Below, piece by piece: positions 26,074 through 34,441 of a stretch of 64,000 bases of DNA (positions are counted from its first letter, which is position 1; every line of letters begins with the position of its first letter). The DNA is taken from NCBI GenBank assembly GCA_965215615.1, contig OZ244068.1:2542001-2606000 (forward strand), read 5' to 3'. A program made the position numbers and the translations under genes. Source of the DNA: CBDATA01 sp965215615. Lineage in GTDB: Bacteria; Acidobacteriota; Vicinamibacteria; Marinacidobacterales; Marinacidobacteraceae. The notes beneath the pieces were generated by a model that saw nothing but the letters and a program-made list of their open reading frames with translations, had not been told where the DNA came from and searched no databases.

Positions 26074-26544
26074 ATGAGCCGGTATCGAACTGCCGGCTGC
26101 CTCGTCCTCGGGGTTCTTCTCGCCGGCTGCTCCGCCCGCACTCCGTCCAAGCCGCTTCGGGTGTATGTATATGCGGCTCCGGTCGAGGAGGAAGCGGAAG
26201 CGGCCCGGCTCCACGAGGCACTCGCCACCGTGCGCGAGGCAGTGGACGGGCGCGACCGCTGGTTCCGGTTGGTGGATACCGGCAACGGGTTCGATGTGGG
26301 CCTCCGCCTCATCCGGTACGACATCGACCGCGCGCGGCCGGGCCTCTACGCCGGGGCCATCGAGACGGAGCGCATCCACGCGGTCGAGGGAGTCGCGATC
26401 ATCGCCGAGCAGACGGAGCGGTTGACCGGCTTCGACACCCGCGAGGTGGGGTTTTCGCACCTCCAGTTCGCTGCCGGCGACCTCGTCGAAAAGCTGGAGC
26501 GCTACTGCCGCGAGAACGAGGGCCTGCTCGCCAGGGCCAGGTAA
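26074..26544 (+). CDS. Small lipoprotein of unknown function
   Basis: Start ATG at 26074 gives a clear lipoprotein signal (TAGCLVLGVLLAGC). The mature part (about 135 residues) is alpha/beta (LRVYVYAAPVEEEAEAARLHEAL, then NGFDVGLRLIRYDID) with no motif I recognise. It is only 2 bp after the HD-domain gene and so is probably co-transcribed. An in-frame ATG at 26035 lies inside the HD gene and would spoil the signal peptide. Confidence 0.65.
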   Translation: MSRYRTAGCLVLGVLLAGCSARTPSKPLRVYVYAAPVEEEAEAARLHEALATVREAVDGRDRWFRLVDTGNGFDVGLRLIRYDIDRARPGLYAGAIETERIHAVEGVAIIAEQTERLTGFDTREVGFSHLQFAAGDLVEKLERYCRENEGLLARAR

Positions 26545-26552
26545 GGGGAGCG

Positions 26553-26753
26553 TTACTCGTCCATCAAGTCCAGCAAACCGGCGGTATCGTCGAGATCCAC
26601 GCCGGGCTGAAGACCCCGGCCACGGGTGTTGAGCCGCCTCGGTGCCATGGAGCGACGGAGACGGGCCATCCGCTCCCGTGGGGCATCCTCGATCAACGCC
26701 TCCAGGCTGATTCCGAGACTCGCGGCCTCGTCCAGCCGAACCGTAAGCCGCAT
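26553..26753 (-). CDS. Small 66-residue protein, possible antitoxin-like
   Basis: The frame begins with MRLTVRLDEAASLGISLEALIED, a short strand and helix reminiscent of ribbon-helix-helix antitoxins, and ends with an acidic tail (DLDDTAGLLDLMDE). It starts 20 bp after the permease stop and would be read with it. No toxin gene adjoins it. Family assignment is a guess; the codon use looks normal for the region. Confidence 0.4.
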   Translation of the reverse strand: MRLTVRLDEAASLGISLEALIEDAPRERMARLRRSMAPRRLNTRGRGLQPGVDLDDTAGLLDLMDE

Positions 26754-26772
26754 GGCATCAGCATGGAAGGCA

Positions 26773-28086
26773 TCAGTGCGAGCGGCGGCGCTCCAGCGCC
26801 AGATAGAGCAGGACCCCTGCCCCGGCGGTGAGGAGCCCGAGGGTGGATTCGACCGGACGCTCCAGGAGCGTGTAGCCGAGAGTCCAGCCGCTCGCCGCGA
26901 GGAAGAACAGCGGAACCCAAGGATAGAGCGGCGTCCGGAAGCGGCCGGGGATCGCGCCTTCCACCCGGTTTCGGCGCAGGACGAACACTCCGGCCACGGT
27001 GGCGGCGGTACAGAGCCCGAGCACGAACCCGGCGTAGAGCAGGATCTGCTCGAAGGTTCCGGAGTAGATCAGGACGAGAGTGAGGCCGGACTGGAGAAAA
27101 AGAGCCCGGTGCGGGACACCGTTCCGGCCCGTTTCGCCGAGCGAGCGGAGGAGCGGCTGGTCTTCTCCCATCGCCCGCACCACCCGCGGGCCGAGGAAGA
27201 CCATCGCGCTTACCGTGGAGGCGAGCACCAGCGCCAGCACCCCGGACATCGCCCGTCCGGCGGCGGGGCCGAGGATCCGCTCGGCGGCGAGATAACCGAC
27301 TTCGATCCTTCCGGCGAGTTCTTCGATGGGGACCGCCCGCAGGATGACGAGATTCACCAGCAGATAGAGGACGGTGACCAGCAGGGTTCCCCCGACGAGC
27401 GCTCGCGCGAGGCGTTCCGGACGCTTCAGATCCCCGACGATATAGACGGCGGCGTTCCAGCCGGTGTACGCGTAGGACACATAGACGAGGGACACCGCGA
27501 AGCCGGGAGTGAGGAGCAGCGCGGCATCGCCCGGCAGCGGAGCGACGCTCCGGGCGGCCCCCGAAGCCAGCACTCCCAGAAAGCAGAAGGCCGCGACCAG
27601 GACGATCTTGATCGCGGTGAGCAGGTTGTTCAGGCCGCTGCCGAAACGGACCGGGAAGGAGTGGGCGACCGTGAAGAGGAGGACCGAGCCGGCGGCGAAG
27701 TGGACGGCCGGAAGTCCGGGGAAAACCGGCTGGAGATAGGTGGCCATCGCCATCGCGGCGAGTGCGGTGGGCGCGGCGAAGCCCATCGTCGAGGAGAGGC
27801 AGCCGGCCGCGAAACCGGCGGCCGGGTGGAAGGTTCGGCGGAGCAGGGCGTATTCGCCGCCGGAGCGGGGAAGCGCAGCCCCGAGTTCGCCGTAAACGAG
27901 CGCCCCGGAAAGGGCCACCAGACCGCCCACCACCCACAGCAGGAGCGCCGGGAAGGCGGAGGGAACGGCGGCCACCTGGAAGCCGAGGCTCGTGAATACC
28001 CCGGTCCCGATCATGTTCGCCACCACGAACATGGCGGCGGTCCAGATGGAAAGGCCGGAGCGCCCGCCCCCACCTCCTCCGGTCAC
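26773..28086 (-). CDS. APC-superfamily amino acid permease
   Basis: This 437-residue protein has about twelve membrane helices. It opens with the hallmark first helix ANMIGTGVFTSLGFQVAAV (the unwound G-T-G substrate site), GELGAALPRSGGEYALLRRTF in helix 2-3, and SYAYTGWNAAVYIVGDLKRPERL in helix 6. These place it with the APC/LAT amino-acid transporters, which carry amino acids by proton symport or exchange. The substrate is not predictable. The small 66-residue gene follows, and the RidA gene lies 13 bp upstream on the same strand, suggesting an operon concerned with amino-acid uptake and imine damage control. Confidence 0.88.
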   Translation of the reverse strand: MTGGGGGGRSGLSIWTAAMFVVANMIGTGVFTSLGFQVAAVPSAFPALLLWVVGGLVALSGALVYGELGAALPRSGGEYALLRRTFHPAAGFAAGCLSSTMGFAAPTALAAMAMATYLQPVFPGLPAVHFAAGSVLLFTVAHSFPVRFGSGLNNLLTAIKIVLVAAFCFLGVLASGAARSVAPLPGDAALLLTPGFAVSLVYVSYAYTGWNAAVYIVGDLKRPERLARALVGGTLLVTVLYLLVNLVILRAVPIEELAGRIEVGYLAAERILGPAAGRAMSGVLALVLASTVSAMVFLGPRVVRAMGEDQPLLRSLGETGRNGVPHRALFLQSGLTLVLIYSGTFEQILLYAGFVLGLCTAATVAGVFVLRRNRVEGAIPGRFRTPLYPWVPLFFLAASGWTLGYTLLERPVESTLGLLTAGAGVLLYLALERRRSH

Positions 28087-28099
28087 GGTTTCGCGGAGC

Positions 28100-28573
28100 T
28101 CAGCGCGCCGCGATCATGTCGATTTCGAGCAGCGCTCCGAGCGGGATGTCCCTGACCGCCACCGTGGTCCGCGCCGGCGGGATCGCGCCTTCCGGAAAGT
28201 AGGTGGCATAGACCTCGTTCATCGCCGCGAAATCGTTCACGTCCACGAGGAAGACTCCGGCCCGCACCACGTCCTCGAAGCCGAGCCCGGCCTCCGCCAG
28301 CAGCGCCCCGAGGTTCTGCATGACCTGGTGGGTCTGCTCGGTGATTCCGCCCGGAACGAGCCCCTCCCCCTCGTGGTCGAGGGCGATCTGGCCGGCGAGG
28401 AAGACGAAGCCACCCACATCCACGCCCGCCGAATAGGGGCCGACCGGAGGGATGCGGCCGCTGAGGCGGGTCTTTTCCGGCCCCTGGGCGATGACCACTT
28501 CCTCGGGTTCCGGGGGAGGCGCGCCGCAGGAGAGGAGAGCGGCGAACGGGAGGAAAAGCAGACCTTTGCGCAT
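28100..28573 (-). CDS. Exported RidA-family (YjgF/UK114) imine deaminase, lipoprotein
   Basis: The 157-residue protein starts with a lipoprotein signal (GLLFLPFAALLSC). The rest is a RidA domain: PPVGPYSAGVDVGGFVFLAGQ, EQTHQVMQNLGALLAEAGLG, and PARTTVAVRDIPLGALLEID, with the catalytic-site Arg of the RTTV motif and the usual Glu near the end. RidA hydrolyses reactive enamines and imines from amino-acid metabolism; a periplasmic version would act on products made outside the cytoplasm. It is head to head with the DinB gene, with starts about 20 bp apart. Confidence 0.88.
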   Translation of the reverse strand: MRKGLLFLPFAALLSCGAPPPEPEEVVIAQGPEKTRLSGRIPPVGPYSAGVDVGGFVFLAGQIALDHEGEGLVPGGITEQTHQVMQNLGALLAEAGLGFEDVVRAGVFLVDVNDFAAMNEVYATYFPEGAIPPARTTVAVRDIPLGALLEIDMIAAR

Positions 28574-28592
28574 GGCGGGATACTACCGGGTC

Positions 28593-29105
28593 ATGTGGAC
28601 CCAACCCGGCACCGACGAGTGCGCTCCCTACTATCTGGACATGATCCGGCTCGTTCCCGACGGGCCGCTTCCGGACCTCGCGCTCGCCGAGATGGACGCG
28701 CTGTCGGCACTCCTCGCCGGAATCGCCGAAGAGGATTCCCGCCGTGGCTACGCGCCGGGCAAGTGGTCCATCCGCGAAGTCGTGGGACACGTCGCCGACA
28801 CCGAACGGGTGATGGCGTTCCGGGCGCTCGCGTTCGCTCGCGGGGACCGGTCCCCCCTTCCCTCGATGGAGCAGGACGACTACGCCCGCATCGCCCGTCA
28901 CGGCGAACGCCCGCTCGCGTCGCTGGTCGAAGAGCTTCGGGCCGTGCGGAGCGCGACCGTGAGCCTCATGCGCCCGCTCCGCCCGGAGGAGCTCGATCAC
29001 AACGGGGAGGCGAGCGGCTCCCGCTTCACGGTGCGGGCGCTTTGCTACATGACGGTGGGGCACGCCATCCACCACCGGCGCGAGCTCGAAACCCGGTATC
29101 TGTGA
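28593..29105 (+). CDS. DinB/YfiT-like metal-binding protein
   Basis: A four-helix DinB fold is indicated by YAPGKWSIREVVGHVADTERVMAFRAL and, near the end, GHAIHHRRELETRYL. The three metal-ligand histidines (one in GHVADTE, two in the IHHR region) are present. Members include thiol-dependent S-transferases and hydrolases; the substrate is unknown here. ATG at 28593 is chosen; ATG at 28572 would add seven residues and overlap the divergent RidA start. It ends directly before the GTG of the disrupted ATPase gene. Confidence 0.8.
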   Translation: MWTQPGTDECAPYYLDMIRLVPDGPLPDLALAEMDALSALLAGIAEEDSRRGYAPGKWSIREVVGHVADTERVMAFRALAFARGDRSPLPSMEQDDYARIARHGERPLASLVEELRAVRSATVSLMRPLRPEELDHNGEASGSRFTVRALCYMTVGHAIHHRRELETRYL

Positions 29106-30872
29106 GTGCAATACTCCGGTGCGATACGGTCCTTCAACACGACGGGCCCGGTCGAGCCGGGGGAGCACTACTGCATCTCGCCGCTGGATCGGCTGGAGCT
29201 GGAAGAGGTTCTCGGGCTGATTCGTGGCGAGAAGTACTTCGTCCTCCACGCGCCGCGACAGACCGGAAAGACTTCCACGCTGCTCGCGCTCCGCGACCTG
29301 CTGAACTCGGGTTCCGTCGGGGATTTCCGCTGCGTGTACGCGAGCCTCGAAGCTGGTCGGAACGGGGACGTGGAGCGGGCGATGCGGAGTGTCCTCGGCG
29401 AGATCGGGGTACGGGCGGAAGACACCCTGGGCGACGAGCTGGTAGAGCGTTCCTGGCCGGAAACCCTGGCTACTGCGGGTCCGGATCGTGCGCTGCGGGC
29501 GGTCCTGGGGCGCTGGGCGGCAGCCGCTCCGAGTCCCCTTGTGCTCTTCCTGGACGAAGTGGACACCCTCACGGGGAACGCGCTCCTTTCGCTGTTAACA
29601 GGCTGTGGAAAAACTAACGCGGCATTCGACGAGCGATGCATCCCGTCTGAACGCTCGCCTAGAGGCTCGCTCTTCGTTGCGTTTCGGTCGAAATAGCGCT
29701 GCTATGGCTCCCTCACGCGCCTTGTCAGACGGGCGCTTCACCCGTCTCGGTGCTCACGCCAGTTTCTCCACAGCCTGTTAAGCCAGTTGCGGCTCGGTTA
29801 CGAGCAGCGCCCGAAACGCTTCCCGCAGTCCGTGGTCCTGTGCGGTCTTCGCGATGTGCGGGATTACCGGGCACCCGGAGTGGCGGGAAGCCCGTTCAAC
29901 ATCAAGGCGGAGTCGTTGCGGCTCGGCGACTTCGACGAAGCGGAAGTCCGGGAGCTGCTCGGCCAGCACACGGCGGAGACCGGCCAGCGCTTCGACGAAG
30001 AAGCGCTGGAACTGGTGTGGAGCCATACCCAGGGCCAGCCGTGGCTCGTGAACGCCTTGGCCCATGACGCCTGCTTCCGGCACAAGCCGGGGCGGGACCG
30101 CTCGCGGACGATCACCGCAGCCGACATCCGGGATGCCCGCGAGCGGCTGATCCGGCGGCGGGAGACGCACCTCGGGCAGTTGGCGGTGAAGCTCCGCGAG
30201 GGCCGGGTGCGCCGGGTGATTGAGCCGATCCTGAGCGGGACGGCGGGATACGACGCGACGAGCCAGGACATCGAATACACGCGGGATCTGGGGCTCATCG
30301 CCCGGGACGCGCCGATCCGGATCGCCAACCCGATCTACGCGGAAGTGATCCCCCGGGAACTCACGAACGCGATGGAAGAGGGGCTGACGGAGGACACGGC
30401 GTGGTATGCGGACCCGGATGGTGGGTTGCTGCTGGAGAAGCTGATGGGGGCGTTTCAGGAGTTCTTCCGGGAGCACAGCGAGCACTGGGCGGGGCGGTTC
30501 GACTACGCGGAAGCGGGTCCGCAGTTGATCCTTCAGGGGTTCGTGCATCGGATCGTGAACGGTGGCGGCCGATTGGAGCGGGAGTACGGGATCGGGCGGG
30601 GGCGGATGGACCTTTTGATCGCGTGGCCGCGGGGCAAGGAGGAGGACCAGTTCGTCGTGGAATGCAAGATGGCGGACAAGAGAGCGCACAGGGGAAAGGA
30701 CCACGCGATCGCGGAGGGATTGCGCCAGACGGCGGGCTATCTCGAGCGGCTGGGTTCCCGGATCGGGCACCTGGTGGTCTTCGACCGGGATCCGGAGAAG
30801 TCGTGGGAAGAGAAGATCTACCGGTGCGACGAGGATTACGAGGGGAAGACGATCACCGTCTGGGGGATGTGA
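29106..30872 (+). pseudogene. AAA ATPase with C-terminal PD-(D/E)XK nuclease-like domain, split by a MITE
   Basis: GTG at 29106 starts an AAA-like protein: RSFNTTGPVEPGEHYCI, Walker A APRQTGKTST, Walker B LVLFLDEVD. The MITE copy enters after LLSLL, and an in-frame stop inside it ends translation at 29696. The frame resumes after the insertion as SQLRLGYEQRPKRF and continues in the same phase, because the 183-bp insert is a multiple of three. The C-terminal part has GRMDLLIAWP and FVVECKM, a PD-(D/E)XK pattern. Without the insertion the protein would be about 527 residues. Such proteins are predicted ATPase-nucleases of unknown, possibly defensive, role. A fragment from a TTG at 29787 could still be made. 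Its 3' end overlaps the convergent MFS gene by 20 bp. Confidence 0.85.
29595..29781. mobile_element. MITE-like element, copy 2 (TTAA-flanked), inside the ATPase gene
   Basis: TTAA at 29595-29598 and 29778-29781 bracket the element, with the same 183-bp period and inverted ends as copy 1. The internal sequence matches copy 1 over the full length with scattered changes. Removing one TTAA plus the element restores ...CTG TTA AGC CAG..., an uninterrupted Leu-Leu-Ser-Gln frame, which shows TTAA is the duplicated target. Confidence 0.92.
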
Positions 30873-32079
30873 GGGCCGTCCGGGGAATCCGGATCGCGGC
30901 CACGAGCGAGACCGCGCCCACCGCGGCGCAGGCGAGGGCGAGCGTCACGTAGTCGAAGCGGATGATGAGCGCCCCGGCGGCGATGCTCGCCGCTCCGGCG
31001 GAAGTCCAGTTCCAGGTTTCGGCGACTGCCTGGCGGCGGATCTTCCGCTGCGGATCCTTTCCTTCGGAGAGCAGCGCGCTCGAAGCCACGAAGGCGAGGC
31101 ACCATCCGAGCCCGAGCAGGTAGAGGGCCGCACCGAGCAGCCAGCCGATTTCGGGCGCGGAAGCGGCGACGAGGCCGGAGGCGAGCAGCAGGAAACCGCC
31201 CGCGGCGATCACCGGGCGCTCGGTGAAGCGGTCGCAGAGCATCCCGACCAGCGGAGACAGCAGGAACATGCCGAGCGTGTGAGCACCCATGACCGCGCCG
31301 AGCCCGGAGAGCGAGCCGCCGGTATCCACCACGTGCAGCGGGGTCATGCTCATCAGCAGCACCATCGAGGCCTGGGCCGCAACCAGCGCCAGGATCGCGA
31401 GCCGGTAGCGCGACCGGTTCGCTTCCGGGGCAAAGCGGACGACGGAGGTTTGCGGGCGGGCGCGGCGGAGCGAACGCTGCGCCTTGAGCGCGCGGCTTCG
31501 GAACAGGAGCAGGCTGGCGCTTCCGAAGAGCAGCCCGGCGAGCAGGTAGGCGAGCGGAATCGCGTCCGGATTCCCGGGGCCGATCGCCAGCTCGATGCCA
31601 CCGAAGATCGCCGGCGCACCGAAACTGCCCGCAACCGCCACCCAGACCACGAGGCCGATGGCGCGGCCGCTTCGGTGGGGCGGGACCAGCGCGGCGGCCG
31701 CATAGCGGGTGAGGTGGTACGCGGCGTGACCGCATCCGACCATCAGAGTGGCGATCAGATACAGGAGGAACGCATCGCCCCGGAAAGCGGCGAAACCGGA
31801 GGCGAGCGCTCCGACGGCGGCGAAGGCGAACCCGCAGGCGAGGGTGTCCGGCCGACCGATTCGCGGGATCCACAGCGACAAAAGCGGCGCGCCGGCAGCG
31901 ACTCCGAAGATCAGGAGCGCGCCCGGGCCGCCGATCCAGAGCGAATCGGCCAGGTACCAGGCGGAGACGATCGGGATCGAGATGATGATGAGCAGGTAGG
32001 CGGTCGCGCCCATCGCTGCCGCGCCGAGCAGCGTGAGGAAGGCGCGCGCCGGGCGCAGCGAAGGTTCCAATCCGGTCAA
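30853..32079 (-). CDS. Major facilitator superfamily transporter
   Basis: The 408-residue protein has about twelve membrane segments with a central basic loop (SRALKAQRSLRRARPQ). GMLCDRFTERPVIAAGG matches the loop-8/9 repeat of the MFS GxxxDRxxRR signature. FGAPAIFGGIELAIGPGN and SMTPLHVVDTGGSLSGLGAV fit MFS helices 5 and 7. The cargo is unknown. Its start overlaps the stop of the upstream hydrolase-like gene by 4 bp (ATGA), so the two are translated together. The 3' end overlaps the ATPase pseudogene tail-to-tail. Confidence 0.85.
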   Translation of the reverse strand: MTGLEPSLRPARAFLTLLGAAAMGATAYLLIIISIPIVSAWYLADSLWIGGPGALLIFGVAAGAPLLSLWIPRIGRPDTLACGFAFAAVGALASGFAAFRGDAFLLYLIATLMVGCGHAAYHLTRYAAAALVPPHRSGRAIGLVVWVAVAGSFGAPAIFGGIELAIGPGNPDAIPLAYLLAGLLFGSASLLLFRSRALKAQRSLRRARPQTSVVRFAPEANRSRYRLAILALVAAQASMVLLMSMTPLHVVDTGGSLSGLGAVMGAHTLGMFLLSPLVGMLCDRFTERPVIAAGGFLLLASGLVAASAPEIGWLLGAALYLLGLGWCLAFVASSALLSEGKDPQRKIRRQAVAETWNWTSAGAASIAAGALIIRFDYVTLALACAAVGAVSLVAAIRIPRTALTSPRR

Positions 32080-33134
32080 TTCCGGAGGCGGTCGTCGAGA
32101 TCGGTGAGAGCCTTTCGTGCCGCCGGCGCAAGGCTCGCTCCGCTGCCGAGCTCCTCGATTTCGCTCGCCGGGAGGCCGAGCCCGGCGGCCTGGGCCCGGA
32201 TCTCGTCGAGAGCGTCGTCATCCGGCCCGATCCGCCACGCCCCTTCCACGATGCGGAGTTCGTGGAGATCCGACGCGCTGTCGGACTGGATCCGGTCCCG
32301 GTAGGAGAGCACCTCCGGAAGCACCAGATCGTCGAGCGAGCCCACGACTTCGATAACCGGACGGAAGAGCGTCGTCGAAGGGGCGGGCGACAAGGGCACC
32401 GGGAACCCGGCGACCGCGTCGTGCCAGGACCAGAAGCGGCGGCCCTCCGGCCCCATGCTGACCGCGCGAAGGTACCCGGATGCATCGCGATCCCCGGCCT
32501 CGGTGCGGGCAGTGCGCCGCCGGGCCGCCGCCTCCGGGTCGCCGAGATCCGCCGACAACAGAACGACTCCGTCGAAGGTCTCGTCTTCGGCGGCCGCCGC
32601 GTAGCGTGCGAGCCCTCCTCCCTCGGCATAGCCGAAGAGCAGGGTGCGGTCGGGGTCACGGGTTAGCCGGGGAAAGATCTGATCGAACATCAGACGCGCG
32701 AACGCTTCGGTGAGCCGGTAGGCATCCGGGCTTGCTCCGAGCCCGGCGCGGTCCACACTGGCCCAGGCGAAACCCTGGTCGAGCGCCCACCAGCCGATCA
32801 GGTCATCCAGCTCGGTCTCCCCGGTTCCGAGGTCCGCGCCGCCTTCGCCGCGACGGATGCCGCCGAGGCCGCGATGCGCCCCGATGACCAGCGTGCCATT
32901 CCAGTCCGGTGGACGCAGGGGATGGCGGAGCACGAAGCGACGCGGCGGCTCGCCGGGCGGCAACCCACGTCCCGGAGGCACGGAAGCGATGATCCCCTGG
33001 GTCACGAGCGCGTCGCCGTACGCCCTGCCGGGGATCAGGGTCTCCCGGCCGCCGTGGATGTAGAGGTGGAGCCGGGCATCGCAGGCGACGAGGGCCAGCA
33101 ACAGGAACGGGAAGAGGGAGCGGGCGCGGCGCAT
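32076..33134 (-). CDS. Exported alpha/beta-hydrolase-fold protein lacking the nucleophile serine
   Basis: A lipoprotein-like signal (SLFPFLLLALVAC) precedes an alpha/beta hydrolase fold: NGTLVIGAHRGLGG, then WWALDQGFAWASVDRAGLG, then RTLLFGYAEGGGLARYAA, then RPVIEVVGSLDDLVLP. The nucleophile elbow reads GYAEGG, with Ala where Ser, Cys or Asp is expected (GCC codon, unambiguous). The acid strand VGSLDDLV is present. It may be a non-catalytic binding protein or use another residue. It is co-translated with the MFS transporter, suggesting a joint role in handling some compound. The 255 bp upstream (33135-33389) contain no gene. Confidence 0.65.
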   Translation of the reverse strand: MRRARSLFPFLLLALVACDARLHLYIHGGRETLIPGRAYGDALVTQGIIASVPPGRGLPPGEPPRRFVLRHPLRPPDWNGTLVIGAHRGLGGIRRGEGGADLGTGETELDDLIGWWALDQGFAWASVDRAGLGASPDAYRLTEAFARLMFDQIFPRLTRDPDRTLLFGYAEGGGLARYAAAAEDETFDGVVLLSADLGDPEAAARRRTARTEAGDRDASGYLRAVSMGPEGRRFWSWHDAVAGFPVPLSPAPSTTLFRPVIEVVGSLDDLVLPEVLSYRDRIQSDSASDLHELRIVEGAWRIGPDDDALDEIRAQAAGLGLPASEIEELGSGASLAPAARKALTDLDDRLRN

Positions 33135-33389
33135 GAAAAAGTCCCGGAGTTCCTTCGAGACCGGATCAGCCTCATGACGGCTCGCACCGCCGTTTTCTGG
33201 TCGGAACCCCGGGAACTGGTCCGAAAGACCGGATTCCGAAAGGCCCGGAACCTTTTTCAGGCCCTCTAGCCAGTCGGAACCCGGCCGGAAAAATCGTCCG
33301 GCGGTGCTGTCATTTCCGACCTCCCTGTCCGAATTGAAGTCCGAATCGAAGTGCGTGAGGCATGGTTGTATCCGGTGGATCGCCCCGTG

Positions 33390-34439
33390 TCAACCTCGGC
33401 GCGGGGCAGTACACAGGAGCTTCGAGAAGAAGTCCGTCTCGCTCGTGGCCTCGGTGGCCGCGGCAACCACGGCTTCGTCGGAAGCGGCGGCGAGGTCCTT
33501 CATGCGCTCCGCCGGCCAGCCAGCCGACGAAATCTCGATGTTCCGGGAAGCCAGCATCGTCCGCACCAGCGCCGCACGCCCTTCTACGAACCCTTCCGTG
33601 CGTCCTTCTACGAACCCTTCCGTGCGTCCTTTCGCGAACCCTTCCGCGAGCGTCACGCCGAGCAGCGGATCGTCCTCGGAGCGGGTTCCCTCGCGGTCGC
33701 CGAGCATCCGACCCACCCGTCGCAGCACTTCGGTCGTGGTCGCCGAGATCGTCTTCTCGTTCAGGGCGCGGTGGATTTCGGTCGCCGTCCAGCCCGGAAA
33801 CGCCCGGCTCGCTTTCGATTGGACGAACTGGCCCTCCTCCAGCAGGTAGATCCGAAGCTCCGGCCGGAGTCCCGAGCGCCGCCGCGGGAACTCCGCATCC
33901 GGAACTTCCACCCAAAGCTCCGGAAAGCCCCACTCCTCGTACAGCTTCGCCTTGTCGCGACGGGTGTCCCGGGTGATGTCCACCTCCAGCACCACGTCCG
34001 GATACGGATCCCTCCCGACGCTCAGAAACCTCCCGTTCCCGGACACTCGCGAAGGACCCAGGAAGATCAACTGATCGGGGCACATGACGCGCACGAAACC
34101 GGTTGCCGGGTTCCGCACCCGGAGCTGGCCCGAGCCGCCGAAGGCCATCGGAGCACCCCGCACCATCGCGATCCTCTCCGCGAGGACGGCGAGACGCACT
34201 CCCGGTTGCTCGTGGGTGAGGCTCGGCCCATCCTCTGCCATCCAGGCGAGACCCGACTCCGAATCGAAGAACTCGATCTTGCGGTCGTCTTCCGGGAGCG
34301 CGTCGTACTCGGCGAGCGTCATCCGCTGCGACACGCAACCCGCGAACTCCAGCTCCGAAACGGACGACCAGCGCGAACGGCGACGCGCTCGCTTGGAGGC
34401 CCTTTGGGGGGCCTTTTGTGGAGCTACGGCCGTCTCCAT
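33390..34439 (-). CDS. Uma2-family predicted endonuclease, tandem copy A
   Basis: This 349-residue protein has an N-terminal basic tail (KAPQRASKRARRRSRW) and then the Uma2 (DUF820) core with PD-(D/E)XK elements: QLIFLGPSRVSG, PDVVLEVDITRDTRRDK, and LYEEWGFPELWVEV. A C-terminal helical part follows, with three 8-residue units of the type EGF(V/A)(E/K)GRT. Uma2 proteins are abundant in cyanobacteria and some other phyla, are predicted nucleases and have no settled role. The last residues (SKLLCTAPRRG) differ from copies B and C (SRLR), so its 3' end has been altered. Only two bases separate its start from the stop of copy B. Confidence 0.85.
   Translation of the reverse strand: METAVAPQKAPQRASKRARRRSRWSSVSELEFAGCVSQRMTLAEYDALPEDDRKIEFFDSESGLAWMAEDGPSLTHEQPGVRLAVLAERIAMVRGAPMAFGGSGQLRVRNPATGFVRVMCPDQLIFLGPSRVSGNGRFLSVGRDPYPDVVLEVDITRDTRRDKAKLYEEWGFPELWVEVPDAEFPRRRSGLRPELRIYLLEEGQFVQSKASRAFPGWTATEIHRALNEKTISATTTEVLRRVGRMLGDREGTRSEDDPLLGVTLAEGFAKGRTEGFVEGRTEGFVEGRAALVRTMLASRNIEISSAGWPAERMKDLAAASDEAVVAAATEATSETDFFSKLLCTAPRRG
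33577..33650 (-). repeat. 24-bp variable-number repeat in Uma2 copy A (fewer units in B and C)
   Basis: The unit encodes EGFVEGRT or EGFAKGRT. Copy A has three units, copy C (about 35590-35640) two, and copy B (about 34611-34640) a single shortened unit. The length change keeps frame and sits between the nuclease core and the C-terminal helices. Confidence 0.82.
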
Positions 34440-34441
34440 CG

